64,000 bases of DNA from Sphingomonas sp. ATCC 31555. GTDB taxonomy: Bacteria > Pseudomonadota > Alphaproteobacteria > Sphingomonadales > Sphingomonadaceae. Location: positions 62,001-126,000 of the forward strand of contig NZ_ALBQ01000053.1 in NCBI RefSeq assembly GCF_000282895.1, given 5' to 3'. This document shows positions 17,065 through 28,889 of this stretch, piece by piece. Made by a program: the position numbers and the translations under genes. Below the pieces are notes generated by a model. The model was not told the origin of the DNA. It made no database searches and was given only the letters and a program-made list of their open reading frames with translations. Positions within the stretch are counted from its first letter, which is position 1; each line of letters opens with the position of its first letter.

Positions 17065-18320
17065 TTCAGCCAGTCCGGCACCTGCTCGGCGGCCATGATC
17101 TCCTCGGCGGAGATGCGGCCGGCGACGATGGCGTAGCGGTCACCCGAGACCAGCACCTCGGGCACCAGCGGGCGGCTGTTGTACGTGCTGGCCATGGTCG
17201 CGCCGTACGCGCCGGCGGTCTCCAGCACGGCGAGGTCGCCGGCCTTCACCGCGTCGATCTCGCGCGCCTTCACGAACACGTCGGTGCTTTCGCACACCGG
17301 CCCGGCGACGTTCGCGACGAAGCGCTCGCCATTGGGCTTCACCGCCGCAAAGCCGTGATAGGCATCGTACAGCGCCACGCGGGCAAGGTCGTTCATCGCC
17401 GCGTCGACCACCACCCAGGGATGGACCTGCCCCGGCTTCACCCACAACACTTCCGTCACCAGCACGCCTGCGCTGCCGGCGATGGTGCGACCCGGCTCGA
17501 ACATCAGTTCGACGTCCCAGTCCTTGGTCACCCGCGCGACCATCTCGGCATAGGCCTCCGGCGTCGGCGGCACCTCGCCGGGACGATAGGCGACGCCCAA
17601 GCCGCCGCCGAGATCGACATGGGTGATGGTGTGGCCATTGGCGCGCAGTTCGGCGAGCAGCCGGCCGACGCGCTCGAACGCGGCCTCCAGCGGCGCGAGG
17701 CCGAGCAGCTGGCTGCCGATATGGACCGCGATGCCGTGCAGATCGAGCCCAGGCAGCTTGCCGAGCCGATCGAAGATCTCCGGTGCCTCGCCGATCGGCA
17801 AGCCGAACTTGTTCTCCGCCTTGCCGGTCGAAATCTTCTCGTGCGTGCCGGCATCGACATCAGGGTTCACGCGCAGCGCCGCCCGCGCGGTCAGCCCGCG
17901 CTCCGCCGCGAGCGCCGCCAGCACTTCGCCTTCCTCGACCAGCTCGAGATTGAACTGGCCGATGCCGGCCTCCAGCCCCTTCACCAGCTCGCCCCTTGTC
18001 TTGCCGACGCCGGAGAAGACGATGTCCTTGGGCGCCACGCCCGCCGCCAGCGCCCGCGCCATCTCGCCGCCGGAGACGACATCGGCGCCGAAGCCCTCGT
18101 TCGCCAGCAGCTTGAGCACCGCGAGGTTGGGGTTGGCCTTGATCGCGAAGGCGAGGTGGATGCGTCCCAGCGGCTTCAGCGCGTCGCGAAAGGCGCGGGC
18201 ATTGGCCTGGAAGCGTTCGGTGGAATAGACATAGATGGGCGTACCCACCTCGGCGGCGATGCGCGCGAGGGGCAGCGATTCGACGTGCAGTTCGCCGTCG
18301 ATCATCGAGAAATCGGTCAT
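17061..18320 (-). CDS. lysA: Diaminopimelate decarboxylase LysA
   Basis: The 419-residue PLP enzyme of alanine-racemase fold catalyses the last step of lysine synthesis, meso-DAP to L-lysine. The PLP lysine is Lys61 in FAIKANPN. Other family blocks are VSGGEMARAL, LRVNPDVDAGTHEKISTGK and EPGRTIAGSAG, and a C-terminal CESTDVF motif supplies the active-site Cys. Length is standard. It lies 34 bases after the lptM-like gene in an argH-lptM-lysA-siroheme synthase-zntB run. Confidence 0.96.
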   Translation of the reverse strand: MTDFSMIDGELHVESLPLARIAAEVGTPIYVYSTERFQANARAFRDALKPLGRIHLAFAIKANPNLAVLKLLANEGFGADVVSGGEMARALAAGVAPKDIVFSGVGKTRGELVKGLEAGIGQFNLELVEEGEVLAALAAERGLTARAALRVNPDVDAGTHEKISTGKAENKFGLPIGEAPEIFDRLGKLPGLDLHGIAVHIGSQLLGLAPLEAAFERVGRLLAELRANGHTITHVDLGGGLGVAYRPGEVPPTPEAYAEMVARVTKDWDVELMFEPGRTIAGSAGVLVTEVLWVKPGQVHPWVVVDAAMNDLARVALYDAYHGFAAVKPNGERFVANVAGPVCESTDVFVKAREIDAVKAGDLAVLETAGAYGATMASTYNSRPLVPEVLVSGDRYAIVAGRISAEEIMAAEQVPDWLK

Positions 18321-18354
18321 GGGCCTCTGGGTGCGGCGCGAATGGCCGCCAAAA

Positions 18355-18594
18355 TTAGTTGGGTGGCAGGTCGAACTCGTCGCTCCGCCGCGCTTCGGAC
18401 GCCTGGATCAGGTCGTCGCTGCGCGCCGGGCGGGTCTGCGGCTCGGGTTTGAGAAGGTCGGGAGGCGTGGGCGTTGCGCGGGCGCCATAGGGCGCCACCG
18501 GCAGCGAAGCACCCGGCCGCGGGGCCAGGGGTTCGCGTGCACCGCAACCGCCGAGCGCGAGCACCAGGCTCGCGAGCAGCATTTGCCTCCTCAT
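18355..18594 (-). CDS. lptM: Small LptM/YifL-type lipoprotein
   Basis: The 79-residue lipoprotein has a signal peptide ending in ALGGC (lipid-modified Cys18), followed by a Pro-rich, low-complexity tail. Its ATG overlaps the argH stop (ATGA). A very small lipoprotein between argH and lysA is a conserved feature of proteobacteria; the enterobacterial counterpart (YifL, now LptM), beside dapF, assists LptD-LptE assembly in LPS transport. The assignment here rests on size, lipobox and position, not on tail similarity, which is weak in this family. Confidence 0.65.
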   Translation of the reverse strand: MRRQMLLASLVLALGGCGAREPLAPRPGASLPVAPYGARATPTPPDLLKPEPQTRPARSDDLIQASEARRSDEFDLPPN

Positions 18595-19967
18595 GCTTCC
18601 TCCTCGCGACCCTTGCGGGCCGCCGCTATCGCCGCACGAACCCGTGCGGGCGCCGTGCCGCCGAAGCTCGTCCGGCTGTTCACCGATGCATCGACGCTGA
18701 GAACGCCGTACACGCGTTCGTCGATCCGCGCATCGATTTCCTTGAGCGCGTCGATCGGCAACTGGTCGAGCCGGATGCCGCCCGCTTCCGCCTTCGCCAC
18801 CGCGCGGCCGGTAATGTGGTGCGCCTCGCGAAACGGAATGCCGCCCTCGCGGACCAGCCAGTCGGCCAGGTCGGTCGCGGTCGAGAAGCCGGCCTCGGCT
18901 GCGGTGCGCATCCGCTCCAGCCGGAAGGTCGCGCTTTCGACCATGCCGGTCATCGCCGCGATGCTGAGGCCGAGCAGATCGTGCGCCTCGAACACCGGCG
19001 GCTTGTCGTCCTGCATGTCCTTCGAATAGGCGAGCGGCAGGCCCTTCATCGTCATCATCAGGCTGAACAGCGCGCCGCTGATCCGTCCCGAATGGCCGCG
19101 GACCAGCTCGGCCGCGTCGGGGTTGCGCTTCTGCGGCATGATCGAGCTGCCGGTCGACCATTGATCCGAAAGTGCCACGAAGCCGAAGGGCTGGCTCGCC
19201 CAAATCACGAATTCCTCGGCCAACCGACTGAGGTGGAGGCTGCACTGCGCGGCGGCCGTCAGGTAATCGAGCGCGAAGTCGCGGTCTGACACCGAATCGA
19301 GCGAGTTACGGGTCGGGCCGTCGAAGCCCAGCGCCTTGGCCGTCATCTCGCGGTCGAGGTTGAAGCCGGTACCGGCCAGCGCCGCCGAGCCCAGCGGGCA
19401 CAAATTCATCCGCGCCCGCGCATCCTTCAACCGCGAGCGGTCGCGCGCGAACATCTCGAAATAGGCCATCAGATGGTGGCCCAGGGTCACCGGCTGCGCG
19501 ACCTGGAGATGGGTGAAGCCCGGCATCACGCTGTCGGCGTGCTGCTCGGCGCGCGCCAGCAGCGCGTCCTGCAGCGCGCCCAGCGCCGCATCGGCCTGGT
19601 CGATCGCGTCGCGCACCCAGAGGCGGAAATCGGTCGCGACCTGGTCGTTGCGCGATCGCGCGGTGTGCAGGCGGCCCGCCACGGGGCCGATTTTCTCTGC
19701 CAGCCGGCTTTCGGAGAGCATATGGATGTCTTCGAGCGCGAGATCCTCGGGCACGCCGTGCGCGGCGAAGTCCTCGGCGACCTGATCCAGACCCGCGCCG
19801 ATCGTCGCGGCATCCTCCGCACCCACGATCCCCTGCTGGCCCAGCATCGCGACATGCGCCTTGGAGCCGCGCAGATCCTGTTGCCACATCCGCTTGTCGA
19901 AGGGGATGGAGGCGTTTATCTCGCGCATCACCGCGGACGGGCCTTCGGCGAAGCGCCCTCCCCACAT
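18591..19967 (-). CDS. argH: Argininosuccinate lyase ArgH
   Basis: The 458-residue fumarase/aspartase-superfamily enzyme splits argininosuccinate to arginine and fumarate. It starts [11 protein letters not shown] as usual and carries the signature [12 protein letters not shown] at about 273-284; the catalytic His is in [10 protein letters not shown]. Length is typical. Its start codon shares the CATG at 19965-19968 with the start of the divergent thioredoxin-like gene, so no intergenic promoter space exists and its promoter must lie inside that gene. Confidence 0.96.
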   Translation of the reverse strand: MWGGRFAEGPSAVMREINASIPFDKRMWQQDLRGSKAHVAMLGQQGIVGAEDAATIGAGLDQVAEDFAAHGVPEDLALEDIHMLSESRLAEKIGPVAGRLHTARSRNDQVATDFRLWVRDAIDQADAALGALQDALLARAEQHADSVMPGFTHLQVAQPVTLGHHLMAYFEMFARDRSRLKDARARMNLCPLGSAALAGTGFNLDREMTAKALGFDGPTRNSLDSVSDRDFALDYLTAAAQCSLHLSRLAEEFVIWASQPFGFVALSDQWSTGSSIMPQKRNPDAAELVRGHSGRISGALFSLMMTMKGLPLAYSKDMQDDKPPVFEAHDLLGLSIAAMTGMVESATFRLERMRTAAEAGFSTATDLADWLVREGGIPFREAHHITGRAVAKAEAGGIRLDQLPIDALKEIDARIDERVYGVLSVDASVNSRTSFGGTAPARVRAAIAAARKGREEEA

Positions 19968-20550
19968 GGAATTGGAGCTGTCCTTGCGCTCGGTGATCGG
20001 TCTTCTCCTTCTGGGCGCCCTCGCAATCGCGGGGTGCGATACGCAAACGCAGCCGTCTCAGCAAGCGAACGAAACTTCGGCCCCGGCAAACGCCGCTGCA
20101 CCCGCGCCCGTCAGCAAGGTCGATCGCAGCCACGCAGGCGAGACCGCGCCGAGCCTGCCGTTCACGGATGCGGCCGGCAAGAAGCTGTCGCTGGCCGATT
20201 TCCGCGGCAAGCCGGTGCTGCTCAACCTCTGGGCCACCTGGTGCATCCCGTGCATCAAGGAGATGCCGACGCTCGATGCGCTGGCCGGCCGCACGGGTGA
20301 CGCGCTGGTGGTCCTGCCGCTCAGCCAGGATCTTAAGGGAATGGAGGTCGTAGGCCCCTTCTTCCAAAAGAACGGCTACCAGGCGCTGAAGCCCTATCTC
20401 GATACGGATACGGCATTCAGCGTGGAGCTCGGCGCCAATCTGCCGACCACGATCCTCTACGATGCCGCAGGGAAGGAAGTGTGGCGTGTTGCGGGCGAGT
20501 TCGACTGGTCCGGCGAGCAGGCCTCGGCGCTGATCGCCGAGGCCAAATAA
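19966..20550 (+). CDS. TlpA-like thioredoxin-fold lipoprotein
   Basis: The 194-residue exported protein has a hydrophobic leader ending in a lipobox-like AIAGC (Cys24), a Pro/Ala linker and a thioredoxin fold with active site WATWCIPC (Cys93, Cys96) near 89-96 and a cis-Pro in LPTTILYD. It probably reduces periplasmic disulfides, for instance in cytochrome c maturation. The ATG at 19966 overlaps the argH start; a TTG six codons later (LRSVIGLLL) would also give a good signal peptide and might be the real start. Confidence 0.8.
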   Translation: MELELSLRSVIGLLLLGALAIAGCDTQTQPSQQANETSAPANAAAPAPVSKVDRSHAGETAPSLPFTDAAGKKLSLADFRGKPVLLNLWATWCIPCIKEMPTLDALAGRTGDALVVLPLSQDLKGMEVVGPFFQKNGYQALKPYLDTDTAFSVELGANLPTTILYDAAGKEVWRVAGEFDWSGEQASALIAEAK

Positions 20551-20552
20551 GG

Positions 20553-22499
<1,947 letters not shown>

Positions 22500-22654
22500 G
22501 CGCTAGAGGCTCCGAAAGAGGGAAGCGGCGGGGCGCACGAATCCATGCCACTGCTGCACGCAGTGGTCCGTCCGGATCAGCATAGGCACCCTCGCCGTCG
22601 CATTGCCGCCACCGTGGCACCGGCGCTCGCGAAAGAACAGGGCTTTCCCTCGGG

Positions 22655-24253
22655 TCAGCCGCGGAACAGCCCGCCCAGCACGCCGCGCACCACCTGGCCC
22701 AGCACACCCCCGCCGCTTTTGCTGCCGAACACCGCCTTGCTCACTTCGTTCGCCACCGCCCGGCCGGCGGCGGAGGACGCGGACCGCGATGCCGATCGGA
22801 TCGCCCGGTTCAGCGGATGGTTCGCCGCCTCGCGCTCGGCGGCGATGCGGGCGCGCTCCGCCGCCTTGGCGCGACGGGCATCCTCCTTCGCCTGCGCGGC
22901 GGCGGCCTTCTCGGCGGTATCGCGCGCCTGAATCTCGGCGGCGGCAGCGCTGGCCTCGGCGCGCTTGGCGGCCAGCAGTTCCTCGGCGGATTCGCGATCG
23001 ATCGTCACGTCGTATCTCGATCCGATCGCGTCGGTTTCGACGAGGATCTTGCGCTCATCCGGTGCCAGCGGGCCGGCGCGCGAGGCAGGGGGCCGGATCA
23101 ATGTGCGCGAAACCGGCGCGGGGGCGCCATCGGCCTGGAGCAGCGAGACCAGCGCCTCGCCCACCGCCAGCTCGGTGATCGCAGTCGCCACGTCGAGGCC
23201 GTCGCGTGCCCGGAAGGTCTCGGCCGCCGCGCGGATCGCCTTCTGGTCGCGCGGCGTGAAGGCACGCAGCGCGTGCTGGACGCGGTTGCCGAGCTGGGCG
23301 GCCACATCTTCGGGTATGTCGATCGGGTTCTGGGTGACGAAATAGACGCCGACGCCCTTGGAGCGGATCAGCCGCACCACCTGCTCGATCTTCTCGAGCA
23401 GCGCCTTGGGCGCGTCGTCGAACAGCAGATGCGCTTCGTCGAAGAAGAAGACGAGCACCGGCTTGTCGGGATCGCCGATCTCGGGAAGCGTTTCGAACAG
23501 TTCGGAGAGCAGCCAGAGCAGGAAGCTGGCGTAGAGCCGCGGGCTCGCCATCAGCTTGTCGGCGGCGAGGATGTTGATCACGCCGCGCCCGCTGTCGTCC
23601 AGCGCCAGGAAATCCTGGATGCTGAGCGCAGGCTCGCCGAAGAAGTGCGCTCCGCCCTGGGTGCGCAGCTGAAGCAGCTGGCGCTGGATCGCGCCGACGC
23701 TCTGCTTCGAGACATTGCCATAGGTGGTGCCGAGTTCGTCGGCGCGTTCGGCGCAATGCGCCAGCATCGCCTGGAGGTCGTCGAGGTCGAGCAGCAGCAG
23801 CCCCTCGGCATCGGCGACATGGAAGGCGATGGTCAGCACGCCTTCCTGCACTTCGTTCAGGTTCATCAGCCGCGCGAGCAGCAGCGGGCCCATTTCGGAC
23901 ACGGTGGCGCGGATCGGATGGCCCTGCTCGCCGAAAAGGTCCCAGAGCTGCACCGGCATCGCGCGGTACTGCCAGTCGCCGTCCGCGATCGCCCGGGCGC
24001 GCTCGGCGAAGGTCGTGTGGGGCTTGGCGAGCGGCGATCCGGCCATGCCCAGGCCGGCGAGATCGCCCTTCACGTCCGCCACGAACACCGGCACGCCGGC
24101 GGCGGAGAAGCCTTCCGCCAGTCCCTGCAACGTCACCGTCTTTCCGGTGCCTGTCGCGCCCGCGATAAGCCCGTGACGATTGGCGCGCCGCAGGTTGAGG
24201 TTGATCCGCTCACTGCCTGCTGCGCCCACGAAAAGGCCCGCTTCCTGCGCCAT
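22655..24253 (-). CDS. HerA-like (DUF853/YjgR) ATPase
   Basis: The 532-residue P-loop ATPase has Walker A GATGTGKT at 32-39 and Walker [14 protein letters not shown] at about 260-272, then the DUF853 segment [20 protein letters not shown]. The C-terminal 100 residues form an Ala/Arg/Glu-rich likely coiled coil (about 425-475), ending in a Gly-rich tail. YjgR-type proteins are hexameric motor ATPases of unknown role; homology to HerA suggests DNA or protein translocation. No NurA nuclease gene is nearby, which argues against an archaeal-type end-resection function. Confidence 0.82.
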   Translation of the reverse strand: MAQEAGLFVGAAGSERINLNLRRANRHGLIAGATGTGKTVTLQGLAEGFSAAGVPVFVADVKGDLAGLGMAGSPLAKPHTTFAERARAIADGDWQYRAMPVQLWDLFGEQGHPIRATVSEMGPLLLARLMNLNEVQEGVLTIAFHVADAEGLLLLDLDDLQAMLAHCAERADELGTTYGNVSKQSVGAIQRQLLQLRTQGGAHFFGEPALSIQDFLALDDSGRGVINILAADKLMASPRLYASFLLWLLSELFETLPEIGDPDKPVLVFFFDEAHLLFDDAPKALLEKIEQVVRLIRSKGVGVYFVTQNPIDIPEDVAAQLGNRVQHALRAFTPRDQKAIRAAAETFRARDGLDVATAITELAVGEALVSLLQADGAPAPVSRTLIRPPASRAGPLAPDERKILVETDAIGSRYDVTIDRESAEELLAAKRAEASAAAAEIQARDTAEKAAAAQAKEDARRAKAAERARIAAEREAANHPLNRAIRSASRSASSAAGRAVANEVSKAVFGSKSGGGVLGQVVRGVLGGLFRG

Positions 24254-24319
24254 GTTCTACTCCTTGTCCGGAGCAGGCATAGGCAAAAAGCGGGGCCTGG
24301 TCAGCCGCTTTGCGGCGAA

Positions 24320-25837
24320 TCAGTTGCCGGTGATACCAAGCGGGAAGTAGTTGCCCTGGTTCCGGCGCTGAACGAAAACAACGATCTGCCTGCGCCCGGC
24401 GGCCTTCGCTGCCGCGACAATCCGGCTGAGGTCGGCAGCTGTCCGAACCGGCTGCTGGTTCGCCGTGACGATCACGTCGCCGCGCTGCAGACCCTTGCCC
24501 GCCGCGTCGCTGCTCGGATTGACGCCCAGGATCACCAGGCCGCCGATCGACGGATCGACGCCGACGGAGCGCGCAATTTGCGGGGTCAGCGGCGTCACGC
24601 CAATGCCGAGCGCGGCGCTGGGCGCCGTCGCCGAGCTGTCGTCGCCATCTTCGCCCTGCCCGCCGTCCTGGTCGTTGGGGTCGAACTGGGCAAGCTGCTC
24701 ATCCGGCGGACGCGTGCCGACGGTGACGGTCACGGTCTGGCGCTTGCCGTCGCGAATGAGCTCCACCGGTACGCGCGTGCCCGGCGGCACATTGGTAACG
24801 ATGTAGGACAGCGTCTGTTCGGGGGTCACGTCCTTGCCATTGACCTTGACGATAACGTCACCTTGCCTGATGCCCGCCTTCTCAGCCGGCTGGCCCGGCT
24901 CGACGCGCGCGACCAGGGTGCCGCGATCGGAGGGCAGGCCGAAGCCGGCCGCCAGATCCTTGGTCAGATCCTGCATCGCGATGCCGAGATAGCCGCGGGT
25001 GATCGACTGGCCCTTCATCAGCTTGTCGATGATCGGCTTGGCTTCCTCGGCCGGAATCGCGAAGCCGATGCCGACATTCCCGCCGGTGGGCGACAAAATC
25101 TGCGAGTTGATGCCGATCACGTTGCCGTTCAGATCGAACATGGGGCCGCCCGAATTGCCGCGGTTGATTGAGGCATCGGTCTGAATGAAGCGATCATAGG
25201 CCCCTGCGCCGGTGACGCGGTGCGTAGCCGAGATGATGCCCGAGGTGACGGTGCCGCCCAGCCCGAACGGGTTGCCGATCGCAACGATCCAGTCGCCCAC
25301 GCGCGCGCGGCTCGAATCGCCGAACTTCACAAAGGGCAGCGCCGCACCGTCGATCTTGAGCACCGCGAGGTCGGACGCGGCATCGTGGCCGATCAACTTG
25401 GCCTTGAAGTCGCGGCCGTCCGCGAGCGTGACGGTGATTGATTCAACCACCGCTCCGCGCGCACCGGCGGAAATCACGTGGTTGTTGGTGACGACATAAC
25501 CATCGGCGGAGATGATGAAGCCGGAACCGAGCGACTGCGCCTCGCGCGTCACCGGCTGGCCCTGGCCGCCGCCAAAGCCGAACATTTCGAGCGGCGTGCC
25601 CGCGAAGGGATTGGCATTCACCTGCACCCGCTGGGTAGTGGAGATATTAACCACCGCCGGCTGGAGGCGCGCCACCAGATCGGCGAAGCTCATCGGTGCA
25701 CCGGCCTTGGGCGCGACCGCCTGGATGGTGCCCGGTTCGTTCTGCGCGGTCTGCGCGCCGGCCGGCTGGTTGAGCGAAAGCGCAGTGGCGGCGCCACCCA
25801 GGAGAACCGCAGTAGTCAAGGCGTAGGCGTAACGCAC
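24320..25837 (-). CDS. degP: Periplasmic Do-family serine protease (DegP/HtrA)
   Basis: The 505-residue trypsin-like protease/chaperone has an N-terminal signal sequence. The catalytic triad is visible as VTNNHVIS (His), DAASDLAVLK (Asp) and INRGNSGGPMFD (Ser), with two PDZ domains in the C-terminal half (GYLGIAM... and ALGIGVTPL...). It degrades or refolds damaged envelope proteins. I chose a GTG at 25837 because AGAGGA lies about nine bases upstream and it gives a clean signal peptide (VRYAYALTTAVLLGG). An ATG 13 codons earlier lacks a ribosome site. hflK-hflC lie just upstream on the same strand, as in many proteobacteria. Confidence 0.9.
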   Translation of the reverse strand: MRYAYALTTAVLLGGAATALSLNQPAGAQTAQNEPGTIQAVAPKAGAPMSFADLVARLQPAVVNISTTQRVQVNANPFAGTPLEMFGFGGGQGQPVTREAQSLGSGFIISADGYVVTNNHVISAGARGAVVESITVTLADGRDFKAKLIGHDAASDLAVLKIDGAALPFVKFGDSSRARVGDWIVAIGNPFGLGGTVTSGIISATHRVTGAGAYDRFIQTDASINRGNSGGPMFDLNGNVIGINSQILSPTGGNVGIGFAIPAEEAKPIIDKLMKGQSITRGYLGIAMQDLTKDLAAGFGLPSDRGTLVARVEPGQPAEKAGIRQGDVIVKVNGKDVTPEQTLSYIVTNVPPGTRVPVELIRDGKRQTVTVTVGTRPPDEQLAQFDPNDQDGGQGEDGDDSSATAPSAALGIGVTPLTPQIARSVGVDPSIGGLVILGVNPSSDAAGKGLQRGDVIVTANQQPVRTAADLSRIVAAAKAAGRRQIVVFVQRRNQGNYFPLGITGN

Positions 25838-25933
25838 GGGATCATTTCCTCTCGAAAGGAACAGTCTTCGTCTCATCGCGCGCTTGTACGCAGCGCGGCT
25901 GAACCGGAATTGAATATGAACGGCCGGACAGGC

Positions 25934-26785
25934 TCATCGTTGCCCGGTGAACTCCTTCAGATACGCATTGTTCGGTGAAAGAATGATCTGCGACTCGCCC
26001 TTTGCGTCAGGGCTCAGGAAGGTCGTCCGGTACGACTGCATGGCGCGGTAAAAATCGTAGAACTTCGGATCCTTGTTGAACGCCGCCGCATAGATTTCCG
26101 CCGCCTGCGCCTGCGCGTTGGCGCGGATGATCTGCGCGTCCTTCAAGCCCTGCGCCTTGATCGTTTCCGCTTCCTGCCGACGGGCGCTGGCCATGCGGGT
26201 CAGCGCACTGTCGAGCGGGGAGCCCGAGGGCAGCTCGGTCTGCTTGATCCGGACATCGACGATCGCGACGCCGTATTGGCTGGCAAGGCGCTGCAGCGAT
26301 GCCTGGATATTGTCCATCACCTGCCCGCGTTCGGGGCTGAGCAGCACTTCCGAACGGCGGCGGCCCAGCTCGTTGCGCAGCGACGAGCGCAGCAGCGGCT
26401 GCAACTGCTCGCGTAACCGCTCCTCATTGCCGACCGTAACCACCATCCGTAGCGGATCAGTGATGCGATAGCGGGCATAAGCATCGATCTCGAGCCGCAG
26501 CTGGTCTGTCGACAGCACCGGCTCGCCGGGAAGATCGACATCGAGCACGCGCTTGTCGACCCAGACTAGGCGATCAACGAACGGAATGCGGAACACCGGT
26601 CCGGCGCCCGTGCGGCCGAAATTCTCGCCCGTCTGATAGGCGTTGACGGTGCGATACGGCTTCTCCAGCCGCAGAACCACCGCCTGCTTGGTCTCCGGCA
26701 CGATCGACACCGTGCTCATCAGCAGGACGAGCAGCAGGATCACCGCGACGACGAGCGAGATCGGGTTGCGAATCCAACCGGTCAC
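25934..26785 (-). CDS. hflC: HflC, SPFH-domain subunit of the FtsH modulator
   Basis: The 283-residue protein is anchored by one N-terminal helix (about 8-27), then a prohibitin/SPFH domain and a long helical region (about 160-235, AQAQAAEIYAAAFNKDPKF). With HflK it builds the cage around the FtsH protease and moderates its activity. The family-typical TKQAVVLRLEKPYRT follows the membrane helix. The start overlaps the hflK stop by ATGA. Confidence 0.93.
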   Translation of the reverse strand: MTGWIRNPISLVVAVILLLVLLMSTVSIVPETKQAVVLRLEKPYRTVNAYQTGENFGRTGAGPVFRIPFVDRLVWVDKRVLDVDLPGEPVLSTDQLRLEIDAYARYRITDPLRMVVTVGNEERLREQLQPLLRSSLRNELGRRRSEVLLSPERGQVMDNIQASLQRLASQYGVAIVDVRIKQTELPSGSPLDSALTRMASARRQEAETIKAQGLKDAQIIRANAQAQAAEIYAAAFNKDPKFYDFYRAMQSYRTTFLSPDAKGESQIILSPNNAYLKEFTGQR

Positions 26786-27858
26786 TTGGCATCTCCCTTC
26801 GCGGCATCACCTTCGGCCTGCTGCCGGTTACGCAGCTGCGGCAGCGGCAGATAGCTGTTCACGCCGGGCGCCTCGATGATGGTCTTGTTGGTGCGAGCCA
26901 GCACGGACTCCATGGTTTCATAGTAGAGCCGGCGCCGGGTAACTTCGGGCGCAAGCCGATATTGTTCGTAGATCTTGTCGAACTCGGCCGCCTCGCCTTG
27001 CGCCGCTGCGATCACGCGCTGGGCATAGGCATTGGCGTTGTTGCGGTTCGATTCGGCTTCCTGGCTGGCGGCCGTCACTGCCTTGAAATCCTCATCGACC
27101 TGGCTGGGTGCCGCGGCCTTCTGCACCGCCACGCCCTGGATGCGGATGCCGGACTGATATTCGTCGAGGATGCGCTGCATTAACACCTGCGCCTCCGCCT
27201 CGATCTGCGATCGGCCTTCGCCGATCGCCTCGTTCAGCGAGGTATTGGCGATCACCGCGCGCATCGCGCTTTCCGCCGTCGCGCGCACCGTTTCGCGCGG
27301 ATCGGCCAGCTGAAACACGTAAAGCGGCGCGCTGCGCACGTCCCAGCGTACCGAATAGGCCAGATCGACGATGTTCTGGCCGCCGGTGAGCACCAGATTT
27401 TCGCCGCTGGCCGGGAAGTTCTCGGTGCGGATGTTGCCCACATCGACGACTTCGACCAACTGGAACGGCGCCGGCAAAGTGAATTGGATGCCTGGATCGA
27501 GCGTGCCCGAATAGCGGCCCAGAAACGTCACCACGCCCTTTTCGCGTGGCCCGATCGGATGGATCGAGGTGAACAGCACCCAAATGCCGATCAGCGCTGC
27601 GAGTATCAGCAGCCACAGACGCGATCCGCTGGGTACGCCGGGGAAACCGCCGCCCCCGCCATTGCGGGCGCGGCGCCACAGTTCGTCGATCGCGCTGGGG
27701 CCGCTGCCGCCCGTTCGCCGGCCGCCGGGCGGCACGGACCAGGGATTGCGCGGCCCGCCGCCCTTGTCGCCGCTGCCATTGCCGCTGCCCCAGGGGCTTT
27801 TCGGCGCCTCATTGTGGAAGGTGCCGGACAAGATATCGCGGCCAGAACTATTCGCCAT
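26782..27858 (-). CDS. hflK: HflK, SPFH-domain subunit of the FtsH modulator
   Basis: The 358-residue partner of HflC has a Gly/Pro-rich cytosolic N-terminus (residues about 15-75), one membrane helix (about 83-100), then the SPFH domain (PIGPREKGVVTFLGRYSGTL) and a helical tail. The N-terminal Gly-rich tail is typical of HflK and distinguishes it from HflC. It is first in the hflK-hflC-degP run and divergent from the Mrp gene across a 73-base gap. Confidence 0.93.
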   Translation of the reverse strand: MANSSGRDILSGTFHNEAPKSPWGSGNGSGDKGGGPRNPWSVPPGGRRTGGSGPSAIDELWRRARNGGGGGFPGVPSGSRLWLLILAALIGIWVLFTSIHPIGPREKGVVTFLGRYSGTLDPGIQFTLPAPFQLVEVVDVGNIRTENFPASGENLVLTGGQNIVDLAYSVRWDVRSAPLYVFQLADPRETVRATAESAMRAVIANTSLNEAIGEGRSQIEAEAQVLMQRILDEYQSGIRIQGVAVQKAAAPSQVDEDFKAVTAASQEAESNRNNANAYAQRVIAAAQGEAAEFDKIYEQYRLAPEVTRRRLYYETMESVLARTNKTIIEAPGVNSYLPLPQLRNRQQAEGDAAKGDAK

Positions 27859-27931
27859 GCCAGCCTTTATAAGGATGGATCTGCGGATTTACAGTGGCAG
27901 CCGACGATTGTCTCCCTATGTGTCCGGCGCC

Positions 27932-28888
27932 ATGACCATGCCAGACAGTCTTTCCGCCGCGCTCGCCTCCGTTTCCGCCGGCCGCGCCACAGCCCGCTTG
28001 GCCGGAAGCCGCGTCGATATCGTCCTCGACGTGACCGGCCTCGCGCCAGAGGTTCAGGCGGCGCTGGAGGAAGATGTGCGCGCCGCCGCCGCCGCCCTGC
28101 CGGAGGTGGCGGAGGTGCGCGTGCTGCGCACCAGCGAGCGGCGCACCCGACGCATCCTTGCCGTGGCCAGCGGCAAGGGCGGCGTGGGCAAATCGACCGT
28201 GGCCGCCAATCTCGCCATCGCACTGGCGCGCAGGGGCCTGAAGGTCGGGCTGGTCGACGCCGATATCTATGGGCCGTCCCAGCCAAAGCTGATGGGGGTT
28301 GAAGGCGTGCGACCGCAGGCGCGCGAAAAGACGCTGCTCCCTGTGGAGACTCCGCACGGCGTGCGGCTACTTTCGATGGGCGGCCTTGTGGCCGAAGGGC
28401 AGGCGATCGCATGGCGGGGGCCGATGGCGGGCGGCGCGCTGGGCCAGCTGGTCGATGCCGATTGGGGCGATACCGAGCTGCTGGTGCTCGATCTGCCGCC
28501 AGGCACCGGCGACGTGCAACTGACCATGATCCAGAAGCACAAGCCTGCCGGCGCGGTGATCGTTTCCACGCCGCAGGATCTGGCGCTGATCGACGCCACC
28601 CGCGCGATTGATCTGTTCAACAAGGCGGGCGTGCCGATCGTCGGGCTGGTCGAAAACATGGCCGGCTATTGCTGCCCACATTGCGGCGGCATTTCGGATC
28701 CATTCGGCAGCGGCGGAGCGGAGGCGGCGGCCGGCACGCTCGGCATCCCGTTCCTCGCGCGCATCCCGCTCACCATGGCGATCCGCGCCGCCTCCGATGC
28801 GGGCACGCCGCCCGCGGCCGGCGACGGCGATACGGCGGCGCCATTTGGCGCCTTGGCCGATTCCGTCTATGAATGGGTCAAGAGGTAA
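27932..28888 (+). CDS. Mrp/ApbC Fe-S cluster carrier ATPase
   Basis: The 318-residue P-loop ATPase of the Mrp/NBP35 family has deviant Walker A GKGGVGKST at 81-89 and the conserved CPHC cluster motif at 248-251. An N-terminal 65-residue MIP18/DUF59-like region precedes the ATPase. The role is delivery of Fe-S clusters to apoproteins. Start choice between ATG 27932 and 27938 is open; an ATG at 27857, overlapping the hflK start, is also in frame but would add residues without family likeness. It is followed one base later by a CoA-binding protein gene. Confidence 0.9.
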   Translation: MTMPDSLSAALASVSAGRATARLAGSRVDIVLDVTGLAPEVQAALEEDVRAAAAALPEVAEVRVLRTSERRTRRILAVASGKGGVGKSTVAANLAIALARRGLKVGLVDADIYGPSQPKLMGVEGVRPQAREKTLLPVETPHGVRLLSMGGLVAEGQAIAWRGPMAGGALGQLVDADWGDTELLVLDLPPGTGDVQLTMIQKHKPAGAVIVSTPQDLALIDATRAIDLFNKAGVPIVGLVENMAGYCCPHCGGISDPFGSGGAEAAAGTLGIPFLARIPLTMAIRAASDAGTPPAAGDGDTAAPFGALADSVYEWVKR

Positions 28889-28889
28889 C

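Noticed and set aside
22655-24253. HerA-like ATPase as part of a HerA-NurA or anti-phage system
   Set aside because: No nuclease or defence gene is adjacent; sequence fits the housekeeping DUF853/YjgR family.
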